This document shows positions 14,701 through 23,915 of a DNA stretch of 35,808 bases, piece after piece. The stretch is taken from positions 1 through 35,808 of IMG/VR virus record IMGVR_UViG_3300028860_000054. One strand, given 5' to 3'. The notes beneath the pieces were generated by a model. The model searched no databases and was not told the origin of the DNA. It saw nothing but the letters and a program-made list of their open reading frames with translations. The first letter of the stretch is position 1, and the number at the start of each line of letters is the position of its first letter. The translations under genes and the position numbers were made by a program. This DNA is from a virus.

Positions 14701-17700
14701 CCCTGAATCTCACGCGAAGGGGCCGGGAATTATTGCGCGGATAGCGAAGAATAGCGGCCTGACTCCAGCGCAGGTCGTTGGATTGTTCCGTGAATCGGAG
14801 GCCAAGCCGGACACTCTGAAAGGGAAGATCGAGTGGCTGCGGGTTGGAGACACTATCTCCGACAAGATGGGACTCCCTTGGGTAGTGGAGGGTGACGCGA
14901 ACGGGAAGTTGTATCTCCGCAAAGGTGAGGGCGGAGCCAGAATCCCATTTGACAAGGACAAGCCGAGCGATACCGTGCGAAGAATAGTCGGCAACGGTGA
15001 AGTGCAATCTACGGCCCGTACACAGTACACACCAGAGGACGCACGTCGCATTGTGTTTGAATCCTCGATCGTCATTGCTCAGAATGAGGCGATAGAGAGA
15101 GTCAAGGAATTGGCGGAGAACCCACCTCCACCGCCACGGACGCAGGAGCAGGCTGAAGAGCAGGTCAAGCAGGCAGAGGCCCGTGAGGCACAAGTCAACG
15201 ACGCAGCCGTGGAAGCTATTGCGGCGGCGGTTGACCCTACCCCAAAGGCGACCGACGAAGAGATCGACAAGGCTGTTGCGAAGGCCGAGGAGTTGCGAAA
15301 GGTAGCCGAGGCTGCGGCGAAGCAGACGGCGGAAGCGCAGGGTCGTGCCGCAGGTCCGGGAGACTATCCTCAGAAAGCTCCGATCACCTCGAAGCGAGTC
15401 CCACGGATGGCGTGGGCAGTCGGGCATGAAGGGTATATCCAGACGAACGCCAGCAAGATCCCCATGCACCGCGAACTCGTCAAGTTGAGCCAACTCACCC
15501 CGTCTTTTAGGTGGAACGGGAATATGTTGGAGCGGGTTCCTGAGTACCCGGAACAGATGCAGGACGTTCCACCGGACGAAGCGACACGCCAGCAAGTTTT
15601 GGCAGATGCTCAGCCTGTTCGGTACGACGTTGACCATTATCTCGATCCTGGTCATGGCCCAGAGCGGGGACCGGCCATTGTCGATGGTGGCGGCGACGTG
15701 GCGGGAGGGAATCGCCGTCTGTTGAGGATGATGAAGTATCTGGAGTTGATACAAGACGACAAGGTTGCTCTTGCTCAGTTCCGTGCGAAGATGGCCGATT
15801 ACGCCCAAAAGAACGGGATGATTTACCCGGAGGGAGATGAAATCTACATCCCAGTCAGGATGATGGATGAACCTATTGGCACTATAGCCAAGGCGACTAA
15901 GTTAGGAAACCTGTTCAACAAGAAAGCATCGCACGGCATTGACGAGAACGCGAAGTCGATCACTTACGGACGGATGCTCTACGAGGCCCAAAGGGCTGAA
16001 GAGGCAGTAGGGCGCAATGGAGTTTTGGATCGTATCGCCGATGAGTTCAACAGCGCCGACACGCCGCGAGACGCAATGGCAAACAGACCTGAATTCTTTG
16101 CCAACATAGTGCGTAAAGAACTTGGGATCGGCGGTGAGGATCAAGCAGACTGGTTTAACAAGAACGCACAGGGAGAGTATGAATTCTTGAGTACAAACGG
16201 CAAGGAGAAGTTAGAGAAAGCCCTGCTTGCTACGGTACTGAAGAATCCTTCCACGCTCGATACGTTGGGAACCTCGACGGCCTACGATTCTCTGTTGAAG
16301 TCGATCGGCCCAATGACCCGGCTTCGCGCCGTGCCGGACAAGGACATCACCGGAATCATCGAACAGGCGATTCAGGCGACGGCGGTCACGGAGAGAATGA
16401 AGGCCGCGGGAGACTCGCCGAGGGCGCGGTGGAACAAGGCGTTTGCTGAGCATGATTTCTTTTCTGAAGACCCACAACTGCCGGAGCCGGACAGGATGGT
16501 GGAAGCTGTCTGGAGGTCGCTGCATGATCGAAAGACGACCCGCTTCAAAAACGCTCTTAATGATTATCTGGTTGGAGAGGGAATCCAGAAGGGTTTCTTT
16601 GATCCGGCAGAGCATGGCCTGAATACGCCTGCTGATTTGTTCAACGCAGCCTTCGAGGACGAACTGAAGGACGTGAAAGATTCGCGTGGCGTAAATAGTG
16701 AAGAGGCTCGTGGCAAGAAGGGCCATGATGCTATGCAGGAATATCTGAAGTCTCTTCCGTGGGAGTTAACTCAAGACCAGTTTGACGCGGCGATGCGGAA
16801 TCAGCCGGAGGCGGGCGACCCGATTGCGAAGCCGATTGAAACGAAAGTTCGAGAAGGAAAGATCGGTGATATGCTCGGAGCCGGGGAAACGCGACTCACG
16901 GCAACAGGGCGCGAGACGACTCCGTTCCCGAAGATCGATACGACCACCAACGGAAAAGCTACCAATACGGTGAAGCGCGTCGATCAGTGGCTCATGGATA
17001 ATGCCATCGCTGAGGCGAAGGCGAGAGGGGACCATTTCGCGCAGCGGCAGTTTGAGGCAGGCCGTGATAAGCCACAACAGGCAGACAAAGATTCTGCCGA
17101 GATTTACCTTTTCGACAAGGAAATCATCCAGCCGATCCCGCGGCCGTTCACGAAGCCTCTTGTTGCAGAGAAGCCCGGCGCACTCACTCCTCCACCGGAG
17201 CCTCCAAGTGCAGCCCCAGCGGTCGAGGTTGGGCAGCGTGTCACGTTCACCCCGAATAACTTCAATCACAACGATGTGGTTGGGGTGGTGCGCGATGTCA
17301 TCACCAACACTTCTGGAGCTAAGGGCTATCAGATTATCGATGATGCTGGTGTCGAGCACAGAGTATGGGAGAGGGATGGAACTATCGGCTCAGAGACGAA
17401 GGCGGTCGATCAGAAAGCCATCAACTCTCTGAATGATGAAGAGCGCAAACTGCGGAAGAGACAGGCAACTCTGGAAGCGGAAGTCAAGAAGCCTTCCGGC
17501 ATGGTTCCACCGGCCATCTCATCGGAGTTGAACTCTAAGCGCGGTGTTGAGTTGAACGATATTCGGAAGCGTCTCGACGCTATCGTAGATGAACGGCGCA
17601 GGTTGATGCAGGGTGGAGATGGAGATTCTAAACTCGCCGCGGCTAAAGCCGAGAAGGGCTACGTCACCCCCGACGAGTTGCGCCGCTATCTGGAATTCGA

Positions 17701-20700
17701 TCCTGAAACAAAAGGTCACGTAGACGAAAATATGTGGACGGCTCAGATGTTGGCCGAGCGCGTCTACGATGCAGACCCTCCAGTGGGAGTAGACCGCAAG
17801 GATGCGCTGGCATGGGTGTTGGAGAGAAGGGTATCTGGTATTGGAAGGGAATCAGGCTCCAAGGGCGGAGCTTTCATGGCGGAGACAAGGCTCGGTAGAG
17901 GGTACATACTTCTTTATGACAACGCTCATGCAGGAACCTTCACACACGAGTTTGCACACGCTATCTTCCCATTGCTGAGTGCGGAGGATATGAAGGCGAT
18001 CAACAGCATCGAAGTGGACACAACCGCGTGGGAAAAACTGTACGGGAAAAAGTGGAACTTCCCTGAGTGGGACGGCAGACAAGAATCCCTGAAAGGGGAA
18101 GTCTTTGATGGTGTGACCGAGAAGCTCGCCTACGGCCTTGAGAAGTTCAGACGCGATGAGAAGCCTACCGGATTCAACGCGCAGGTCGGTATAGTTCTCA
18201 CTAAAATCTGGAATATGTTCCGTGACACCTATCGGGAGATAATCAAGCGCACAAAGACAGACCCTCTAAGTCCTTTCAAGTTGAGTGACGATGCGCGTCA
18301 ATTCCTTATGGACACGTTTCACATTGAGGAGACGGACAACTTCAATGCTGCGGAGGACTGGAAAAAGAAGGTTGATGCCGCCCGAAAAGCGGAGGCCAAG
18401 CAGAAGAAAGGCATGGTGAAGCCGGAAGAGGTATTACATTCGATTATTCAGATCGCCAAAGATCTAGGCCCGACGCCCACCCACGTTTCACGCGGGAGTG
18501 ACTGGCCCATAATTGAGACGGCGAATGACCGTGTGGACCCGTCCAAGACAGAGAATACGGTTGTGCTTGAGTACCCTGACAGAGATAAAGCCGCCGCTGC
18601 TTTTGTTCAGGCGTACATGGAAGGTAGCGGAATATCTGGAGTTGAATATCTGGAAGGCCCAGACGGGAAGGGTGCGATTCGTTTTAACTGGGGTCTGCCC
18701 GAAAAGGGGTCGAAAGAAAAGCCCAAGGAGATTCCAAACAGCATCCTCTACCAAGAGGTTCCGAAGCGGAATGAGCAACTTCAGATTGAGAAGTTGGAAG
18801 ATTTGCTCAAGAAGACCTCAGCCCCTTTCATGCAGCAATTCGTGAGAACGCAGATTAAGAAGTTAGAGTCAGAGATTCGCGCCAAGTACGGGGTAGAGAG
18901 CCCAAAAATTGGACTCGACCCGGAGGCAGCGAGAAAAGCAATAGCGGAGGTGAAGCGTGGCACAGCAGGGAGAACGTCAGACGCAGGAAGAGAGAGGGTA
19001 TCCGACTTACGAGGAGTACCTGATGGACCTCTTGGGGATGGAAAGCAAAGCGGAGTTGGACGCCTTTCTAAACCGCCCGTCATGGGGATGCCTGGATATG
19101 CAGGTGCCAGAGGTGCCACCGATCGAACTGGACCCGGAAGAGGAAATGCTCAACCAGTTAACCTCGCAAACGTAGCGCCGGTCAAGCTGAATCCATTACC
19201 GGAGCGCGGGGCGCCGGTAGGGATCATGGCGGGTGAAGCGTTCGACGAGAAGGCATGGAGGGACGGACTGAAGAGGGCTGGACTCCCGGAGAATATGCCT
19301 GCGCCGACAGTGACGCTCTCTCCAGAAGTTGCCCGGACGTTAAAGTATGCAGGTCAGAAGCAAATTGTCCAGACGGTTCTCTCCGCATTGGAGCAGGGCG
19401 ACGGGGCTGTGATCGCTTCCGTGGCGGGTTCAGGCAAGACTTGGACCGAGATGGGTGTGGTGAAGGAGACGATCCTTCGGAACCCCGATGCGAAGATTCT
19501 TGTCGTTACGATGAATCGGGGACTACTCGAAGATGGCGACGATGCCGTTAGGCAGGTTGCGAAGAACGGCTATGATCTGAAGGTAGAAACCGACATCATC
19601 GACAAGCCTCCAGAGCCGGGAGTCTACGGGGCAACATATCAGCGGTTGCTTAACAACTCCATCTACTCGAAAACTCCATGGGACTTGGTGATTGCTGACG
19701 AAGCCGGAGCAGCACGCAACTGGTACAGAGACGAAAACCAGCAAGGCAAACTTTTGAAGGTTGTGATGGAAAACTCCAAAAAGGGAGTTTACGTTTCAGC
19801 TACTCCATTCCATTCTCCCAACGAGTACGGCTATGCGGAGAAGTTGAACCTGTGGCCGAAGGGCGGTTTTGAGGGATGGATAAAAGAAAACTTTGCTCAC
19901 GAGAAGGTGGGCGACAAGATCGTTGCGAAGCTCGACCCGGCGAAGCAGGCAAAACTACGTGAGCAGATGGTTGAGCGTGGACAGTTCATCTCGCAGCAAA
20001 TCTCCTATGATGGATTTTCTGTTCACTTTGGAGTGGTCCCTGTAACCGACGTGGTGGAACGGAAGTTGGACCGCATTCATCAAGGTGTAGCGGTGATGAA
20101 GAGGGAGTTATTGAAGCAAGGAAAGAAGGGACTCTCCGAGAGAGTATCTGCTTTTGAGGCGACATACACGAAAGCCTACCTTGAGAGGTCGAGACTGCCA
20201 GAAGCAATCCAACTTATCAAGAGAGCGAGAGCGCAGGGTTGGCAAGTCGCGGTATTCTCAGAGACCACATCGGAGGACTTGTTCCGTCGGCCGGTTGGAC
20301 CAAAAGAAGAGCCGGGAACGTATCGGTTGCTTGATGAAGAGACTGGTGGGCAGATAGGGCGCATCATGCCGGAGTTCGTAAACATTGCAGATCAACTTCG
20401 CGCAGAGTTTGGCGACGAGATGGGCGACTACAGTGGAGTAGGAAACACCGACGCACAGCGCGAAGAGGCAAAACAGGCTTTCTTGAAGGGAGAAAAGAAG
20501 ATACTGTACACGTCCTATGCCGCAGGAGGAATAGGGATAAACTTGCAGGACAAAGACGGAGATAAACCGCGGTTGTCGATATTCCTTGGACCACCGTATT
20601 CTGGTATCTTGCTTGAGCAATCATTGGCGAGGACGTGGCGGCTTGGCGTGAAGTCGAACGCGAGGGCGGTATTCCTTGCGACAGACTCAGAGCCGGATAT

Positions 20701-23512
20701 TCGCCTTATGTCAACCAAGATTGGGCCTCGCATGAGGGCGTTAAGCGCGGCGGTTCTAGGAGATAGAGATTCATTGGCTTCGGTCATGTCGAACTACTCC
20801 GACGAAGAGAAGATGCGCGAACATCAGGACATGATGGCGTTCGACCAAGGCAACGAAATAAAAGTCGATGCTCAAGGATTCCAAGTCCGCAGCAAGCGCA
20901 AGGTCAACTTCGACAACTGGAGTTCGATCACCTTCCCGAACGCGGAAGAGGCAAAGAACAAGGGGATGCAGGTAGAGATGTCCGGCGGCGGGAAGGGAAG
21001 TGACTGGGCTACGCTCTATCAGGAGAAGCCGAAGCGGTGGGAGCCGCCGAACAGACCTTTGACGATTGAGGACATTCGCATCCGGCGGGCGGTGAACGCG
21101 GCGGCGGACAAGGCGGCGGCGAACCCTCAGATTCCCCATGAAGAGATCACGATGACGGCTGTGAGGGCCGAGGAAGTGGCGAAGGCCGCGCCGGAGGGTG
21201 TGGACAAGGAAGCGGCGGCCGAAGGTGTGATGAAAACCTTGTTCCGTGGGGAAGTTGCTCTCCAAGGCGAAGGGGGTGGATGGACCGTTGCTCACGATGC
21301 AGTCAAGAACATGGCCCAGGGCGTGAGAGTAGACGATGAGAGGCCATGGAAGAAGCGGCTATGGGATTACCAGTTCTCTCAAGACTCGAACATCGTCCAC
21401 ACGCTCAGGAAGCTAGGGAAAGAGGGTGTTGGTTGGAATATCGTCAATATGCGGGAGGACTTCTACCAGAAGGAGGACCAGTACGACGCCGACCACCTCC
21501 ATGATCTTCTTGGCATATTCACCGGCAACAAGTTGAACCCTCACGATGAAAACACCGTGAGAAAGATTATTGACGTAGTGGAGGGTCATCAGGCAGTCGC
21601 GGACCCGGCTATCAATAAAGCCGCGGGTGAACTCTCGGAATTCATGAAGAGGATGCGCGACTTTATGGCAGAGAAGAACGTGTCTCTGGTGGCGAAAGAC
21701 GGGACCAAAGTACCCTACAAGAATATCGCCGCGGACCCAAAACATATTCCCCACTTCATTAACTACGACGCGAAACTGACGGACCCAAAAACCGGAGAGA
21801 CAAAGACTCTGCGCGAGGTGATGGGACATACTTTCGGGGAACTCAATCGTCTTCGGTACATGGAGGAGTACGCTCGGAAGATTGGAAAGCCGGTCGAAGA
21901 GGCCCGCGTATGGATCGCGGACCTTGAGAAAAGGATGAAGGGAGCACGTCTTGGGCAGGTGAGGGCAGAGCGTTCAGTGAATATTCCTTTCTACTACAAA
22001 GACTTTAAACACCTCGTCAAGTATGTTGAGCAAGTCTCCACTGCGGCGTCTATGGAAGAGACATTTGGCGGTGAGATGGAGAATCTGAAGAAGGAGATTG
22101 CAAAAGTCCCCAACGAACAAGCCAGAAAGGACATCTTAACTGGATTCACTACGATGTTCGAGGTGCCTGATTGGAACACCTCGGCAGGCAAGATAGTTCG
22201 GAAGGGGCAGGGATTTGAAGCTCTGACCAAAATGCCTCTATCTGTTTTGAAAGTTCCTTTTCATTTGGTCCACGCGACAATGAAGGTGGGATTAAAGAGC
22301 GTGGGGAAAGCCGGGATAGAGTGGCTGAAGAACCCTAACGAATTCAGAGATGAGAAGTTCCAGTTGGGTGTTACCGGAGGCCGCACAGACAATGCGTGGA
22401 TTCTTGAGGGAGGGGGAGATCACGGACTCGGAGGAGCAGTCTTCAAGGGGACTGGGTTCGATATAGCCTACAGGTGGGTTCGCGGGATTGCCGGAGAATC
22501 GGCCAAAGTCTACATGGAGCAACGCGCTCTTGGCGGCCTAAAAAAAGGCGGCAGCATAGCCGAAGAGGTTCGCCGCATCTTGAAGCACACCATGCTGATA
22601 GGAGACCACGCGATTGACGAGGCTGTGAGGACCGGCAAGTGGTCTGAAGACGACTTGGAGAAGGCGCAGAGGGCGTTCGCCAATAAGGTGACATTCAACT
22701 CCCGCAATCCAGGTCAGATGCCAGAGTTGGCTCGGATGAGCATGGCGAAAGATTTGAGTACGGCACAGAAGAACCTCAACACGTCTCTGCGGGGAACCTA
22801 TGCTCTACAGAGTTTTACGATCAAGACGTACTCGTTCCTACGGGATGCTCTCTATGACGAGGTAGTGATTCATCACAACCTGAAGCCTTTGATTCCTTTC
22901 CTGCTTTTATATCCGGTCGCCGGCCAGTTGATTACCGGAACGACTTCCGGGACGAAGCACATCTTCAACTTGACGAGCGAGAAAATCCAAGACAAAGAAC
23001 ACGTCCACGATTCTTGGGATACATGGTTGCAGCAATTCGACAACATTGAACATCACCCTGTTATCGGAGCTTTGAAGTTTTGGATTGATGGGGCTTGTGT
23101 GGCGGCGGCGATGGAACGCACGAAGCGCGTGGCGGACCTCGTGTTGCTAATGTCCGAGGGCCACAAGAAGCAAGCCGACGACATGATGAAGTATTGGATT
23201 GATGACGAACTGGAGCAGGATTTCGGTTCGATCTACACCGATATGCTCTATTTCGCCAAGGCAGGGACAGATGAGGTTCGTGACCTGTGGAAGTATACCG
23301 AGGATCACGCGAAGCAACTGACAGCCACAGAGAAGCACGTCTTTGGAGAACTAGAGAAGCTGGTTCCTTTGTCAAAGGATATGCCCTACGTGGACGATCT
23401 GGCGCATCAATACATCAAGACAGGGCCGAAGAAGTGGGCTGTTGAAGGGGGTGACGACGAGCCGCCGAAGGAGAAGCGGAAAAAGTGGGCGGCGCCGACG
23501 CCTTGGGATTGA
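11768..23512 (+). CDS. Giant polyvalent ejection protein (ParB/DdrB-like, metallopeptidase-like and SF2 helicase modules)
   Basis: A single 3,914-residue frame from ATG 11768 after GGAGGAG. In order: a 30-residue tandem duplication (about 20-68); hydrophobic segments near 266-297 and 460-483; a charged coiled-coil region (about 580-780); a ParB-like segment with D1306-G-G-G-D-V-A-G-G-N-R followed by a DdrB-like region to about 1560; a small beta-barrel-like stretch (1818-1868); a metallopeptidase-like module with H2060-E-F-A-H2064; a low-complexity linker (2397-2470); an SF2 helicase with Walker A A2553-G-S-G-K-T2558, D2644-E-A-G, SATPF, GGIGINL and Q2951-S-L-A-R-T-W-R2958; then about 850 further residues with a hydrophobic stretch near 3708-3724. 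This resembles phage polyvalent proteins and injected giants such as P1 DarB. Defence inhibition or early DNA processing in the host is inferred, not shown. Confidence 0.85.
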   Translation: MAQADELYKEVVKPNAEARPKTSQADALAMSVLGHETPKQEGKNAKVPTQKASQADALAMSILGHETPLQTSTSPSTATQPDYRKQIYDSTIGEGYSEEQAQKRVHEFDYATSQGLSPENSFNLASSVAFDRAEKKFLTEQERDTVYQQAKKHAEEILEANRNAPISDNSTLNTEASKIIAAGGTDAWARGYTKNYAQSKWKGYSETDARAHAGGEIDENVYDFLRDTGLSSDRSYLLSDEGERYIRFSVAKTADSLEKSGHPYVGAFLQGLTEMGIGLTTPSMVAIGLATKGAGAFSKVEPFAEVATAEGTEDAAKATSIAGRWRRAYKAAKATTAAAARKAAVSTAKSAGETFAKVAPDSAAGVAEATGKASESVAKATEAIRGAKLPVSAVHVARTINEATHAYFSAQMTMGAMQGAERFGEGTKAELERVGAIGKGAEGATLSEKALRAYGGDYSKPVAALLVNTVIGGLMAYGGAKSLIEAEGFKIKADAMTEKLYGTPGEVEGEGPKERPASKFSDLNDYQQAVVLTKLIEEDPAYSHAWVETKKEHDRRMKKLNYRYNQNLQKAWNPDAVQRAVRVIDYHQAFAEWEDEARAHYLKQITKLINLHKQDRADEAELAEYEQERRAAGREGRPVRKTEAARKREEARKVTLTNAAQIAEARQGAGTAREEADRETAAQEQEAAETLAQIKSLRVNADYALEEHGSTPEREAERTLLRNLERQLVDGEITGEQARKGAGLPEEKSEEEERRSTTYQEIEAARAGALYGLLYGRTIAQFEDDFLSELESAGWNPEDIEAAIDTIGPTLRMEAENNLHYVGKSGDYIVSKKGVTWRLDKYGMLQPDGFAVAPIPLMKNGRYTAQAIDLAMSGKVGFGRSPLEEQRVEVAKEHTAAQMLDNLSQAEKDELERAVRLSQQNEGLLLEAGELPAEKPVSNRKKGFAPPVERPTPEMEEDRTVDEGYDPLIEAIGSQIENPESHAKGPGIIARIAKNSGLTPAQVVGLFRESEAKPDTLKGKIEWLRVGDTISDKMGLPWVVEGDANGKLYLRKGEGGARIPFDKDKPSDTVRRIVGNGEVQSTARTQYTPEDARRIVFESSIVIAQNEAIERVKELAENPPPPPRTQEQAEEQVKQAEAREAQVNDAAVEAIAAAVDPTPKATDEEIDKAVAKAEELRKVAEAAAKQTAEAQGRAAGPGDYPQKAPITSKRVPRMAWAVGHEGYIQTNASKIPMHRELVKLSQLTPSFRWNGNMLERVPEYPEQMQDVPPDEATRQQVLADAQPVRYDVDHYLDPGHGPERGPAIVDGGGDVAGGNRRLLRMMKYLELIQDDKVALAQFRAKMADYAQKNGMIYPEGDEIYIPVRMMDEPIGTIAKATKLGNLFNKKASHGIDENAKSITYGRMLYEAQRAEEAVGRNGVLDRIADEFNSADTPRDAMANRPEFFANIVRKELGIGGEDQADWFNKNAQGEYEFLSTNGKEKLEKALLATVLKNPSTLDTLGTSTAYDSLLKSIGPMTRLRAVPDKDITGIIEQAIQATAVTERMKAAGDSPRARWNKAFAEHDFFSEDPQLPEPDRMVEAVWRSLHDRKTTRFKNALNDYLVGEGIQKGFFDPAEHGLNTPADLFNAAFEDELKDVKDSRGVNSEEARGKKGHDAMQEYLKSLPWELTQDQFDAAMRNQPEAGDPIAKPIETKVREGKIGDMLGAGETRLTATGRETTPFPKIDTTTNGKATNTVKRVDQWLMDNAIAEAKARGDHFAQRQFEAGRDKPQQADKDSAEIYLFDKEIIQPIPRPFTKPLVAEKPGALTPPPEPPSAAPAVEVGQRVTFTPNNFNHNDVVGVVRDVITNTSGAKGYQIIDDAGVEHRVWERDGTIGSETKAVDQKAINSLNDEERKLRKRQATLEAEVKKPSGMVPPAISSELNSKRGVELNDIRKRLDAIVDERRRLMQGGDGDSKLAAAKAEKGYVTPDELRRYLEFDPETKGHVDENMWTAQMLAERVYDADPPVGVDRKDALAWVLERRVSGIGRESGSKGGAFMAETRLGRGYILLYDNAHAGTFTHEFAHAIFPLLSAEDMKAINSIEVDTTAWEKLYGKKWNFPEWDGRQESLKGEVFDGVTEKLAYGLEKFRRDEKPTGFNAQVGIVLTKIWNMFRDTYREIIKRTKTDPLSPFKLSDDARQFLMDTFHIEETDNFNAAEDWKKKVDAARKAEAKQKKGMVKPEEVLHSIIQIAKDLGPTPTHVSRGSDWPIIETANDRVDPSKTENTVVLEYPDRDKAAAAFVQAYMEGSGISGVEYLEGPDGKGAIRFNWGLPEKGSKEKPKEIPNSILYQEVPKRNEQLQIEKLEDLLKKTSAPFMQQFVRTQIKKLESEIRAKYGVESPKIGLDPEAARKAIAEVKRGTAGRTSDAGRERVSDLRGVPDGPLGDGKQSGVGRLSKPPVMGMPGYAGARGATDRTGPGRGNAQPVNLANVAPVKLNPLPERGAPVGIMAGEAFDEKAWRDGLKRAGLPENMPAPTVTLSPEVARTLKYAGQKQIVQTVLSALEQGDGAVIASVAGSGKTWTEMGVVKETILRNPDAKILVVTMNRGLLEDGDDAVRQVAKNGYDLKVETDIIDKPPEPGVYGATYQRLLNNSIYSKTPWDLVIADEAGAARNWYRDENQQGKLLKVVMENSKKGVYVSATPFHSPNEYGYAEKLNLWPKGGFEGWIKENFAHEKVGDKIVAKLDPAKQAKLREQMVERGQFISQQISYDGFSVHFGVVPVTDVVERKLDRIHQGVAVMKRELLKQGKKGLSERVSAFEATYTKAYLERSRLPEAIQLIKRARAQGWQVAVFSETTSEDLFRRPVGPKEEPGTYRLLDEETGGQIGRIMPEFVNIADQLRAEFGDEMGDYSGVGNTDAQREEAKQAFLKGEKKILYTSYAAGGIGINLQDKDGDKPRLSIFLGPPYSGILLEQSLARTWRLGVKSNARAVFLATDSEPDIRLMSTKIGPRMRALSAAVLGDRDSLASVMSNYSDEEKMREHQDMMAFDQGNEIKVDAQGFQVRSKRKVNFDNWSSITFPNAEEAKNKGMQVEMSGGGKGSDWATLYQEKPKRWEPPNRPLTIEDIRIRRAVNAAADKAAANPQIPHEEITMTAVRAEEVAKAAPEGVDKEAAAEGVMKTLFRGEVALQGEGGGWTVAHDAVKNMAQGVRVDDERPWKKRLWDYQFSQDSNIVHTLRKLGKEGVGWNIVNMREDFYQKEDQYDADHLHDLLGIFTGNKLNPHDENTVRKIIDVVEGHQAVADPAINKAAGELSEFMKRMRDFMAEKNVSLVAKDGTKVPYKNIAADPKHIPHFINYDAKLTDPKTGETKTLREVMGHTFGELNRLRYMEEYARKIGKPVEEARVWIADLEKRMKGARLGQVRAERSVNIPFYYKDFKHLVKYVEQVSTAASMEETFGGEMENLKKEIAKVPNEQARKDILTGFTTMFEVPDWNTSAGKIVRKGQGFEALTKMPLSVLKVPFHLVHATMKVGLKSVGKAGIEWLKNPNEFRDEKFQLGVTGGRTDNAWILEGGGDHGLGGAVFKGTGFDIAYRWVRGIAGESAKVYMEQRALGGLKKGGSIAEEVRRILKHTMLIGDHAIDEAVRTGKWSEDDLEKAQRAFANKVTFNSRNPGQMPELARMSMAKDLSTAQKNLNTSLRGTYALQSFTIKTYSFLRDALYDEVVIHHNLKPLIPFLLLYPVAGQLITGTTSGTKHIFNLTSEKIQDKEHVHDSWDTWLQQFDNIEHHPVIGALKFWIDGACVAAAMERTKRVADLVLLMSEGHKKQADDMMKYWIDDELEQDFGSIYTDMLYFAKAGTDEVRDLWKYTEDHAKQLTATEKHVFGELEKLVPLSKDMPYVDDLAHQYIKTGPKKWAVEGGDDEPPKEKRKKWAAPTPWD
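11832..11970 (+). repeat. Tandem duplication at the N-terminus of the giant protein
   Basis: Bases 11832-11859 and 11922-11949 are identical over 28 nt, with similarity continuing to 11880 and 11970, at a period of exactly 90 nt. Both copies encode SQADALAMSxLGHETP. The duplicated peptide might be a capsid-targeting or interaction motif in the protein's flexible N-terminus, or a recent slippage event. Confidence 0.85.
18957..19175 (+). CDS. Embedded overlapping gene inside the giant ORF
   Basis: A GTG-started 72-codon frame lies wholly inside the giant gene, offset by one base. GGAGG at 18946-18950 sits six bases upstream. The product is acidic and looks naturally folded (RGYPTYEEYLMDLLGMESKA, then ELDAFLNRPSWGCLDMQVPE). 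Over the same DNA the giant frame encodes a Gly/Arg/Pro-rich linker of low complexity (residues 2397-2470), as expected when one frame is free and the other constrained. No family is recognised. Either this is an overprinted gene, or an ancestral separate cistron was swallowed when neighbouring ORFs fused. Other off-frame ORFs inside the giant gene lack both a ribosome binding site and protein-like composition. Confidence 0.5.
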   Translation: MAQQGERQTQEERGYPTYEEYLMDLLGMESKAELDAFLNRPSWGCLDMQVPEVPPIELDPEEEMLNQLTSQT

Positions 23513-23566
23513 GTAGCGGGTGTATACTTCGAGTATCTCCAAACAGGAGACGAGGAGGTAATGGGG

Positions 23567-23890
23567 ATGGCAAACAATCGGATGTACATGGTGTGTCTGC
23601 ATTGCATGTGGGACGCCGAGATTCCTTTGGACGACTGTCGGGAATATGTCGCAAAGTATTATCCGCCACCGACCGGATGGTACACGACGCGGGATGATGT
23701 GAAGGGAAGCCTCGACGCCTTTTTCGACAAGCATCAACACAAGGAGACATGGGAGCAGTCGATGTTTGGGGACCACTTCACCGTGATGACGGAATCTCTT
23801 CTAAAGGCCGGGGATGACATGGTAGCCGCCAAGAGGGAAGTCTTGGGTATCATTCAAAAGGGAACCGAAGAAGGAAGAATGGGCCGATAG
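23567..23890 (+). CDS. Hypothetical protein
   Basis: A 107-residue protein. Two in-frame ATGs occur (23561 and 23567); the second is chosen because AGGAGG at 23553-23558 is eight bases from it and only two from the first. The sequence has a Cys pair near the start (MVCLHCMW), a Tyr/Pro-rich turn (YYPPPTGWYTTRDDVKG) and helical remainder with His residues. It is not recognised. It follows the giant gene after 54 nt that contain a small palindrome, ATACT-TCG-AGTAT. It ends at a copy of the dispersed leader motif. Confidence 0.68.
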   Translation: MANNRMYMVCLHCMWDAEIPLDDCREYVAKYYPPPTGWYTTRDDVKGSLDAFFDKHQHKETWEQSMFGDHFTVMTESLLKAGDDMVAAKREVLGIIQKGTEEGRMGR

Positions 23891-23910
23891 TTAAAATCTG
23901 GAGTGAGGAG
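23890..23910 (+). promoter_or_regulatory. Dispersed leader motif, diverged copy 3
   Basis: GTTAAAATCTGGAGTGAGG (23890-23908), followed by AGG, leads into ATG 23916. Relative to the best copies the left arm is degraded (GTTAAAA for GTCCAAAA), while the right half CTGGAGTGAGGAGG is kept. The TAG stop of the upstream gene overlaps the first base. Loss of one arm argues against a strictly required hairpin in this copy. Confidence 0.5.
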
Positions 23911-23915
23911 GAAGC

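Noticed and set aside
18900-18918. Additional leader motif copy in the giant gene
   Set aside because: CCCAAAAATTGGACT lacks the GGAG arm order and lies mid-gene; probably chance.
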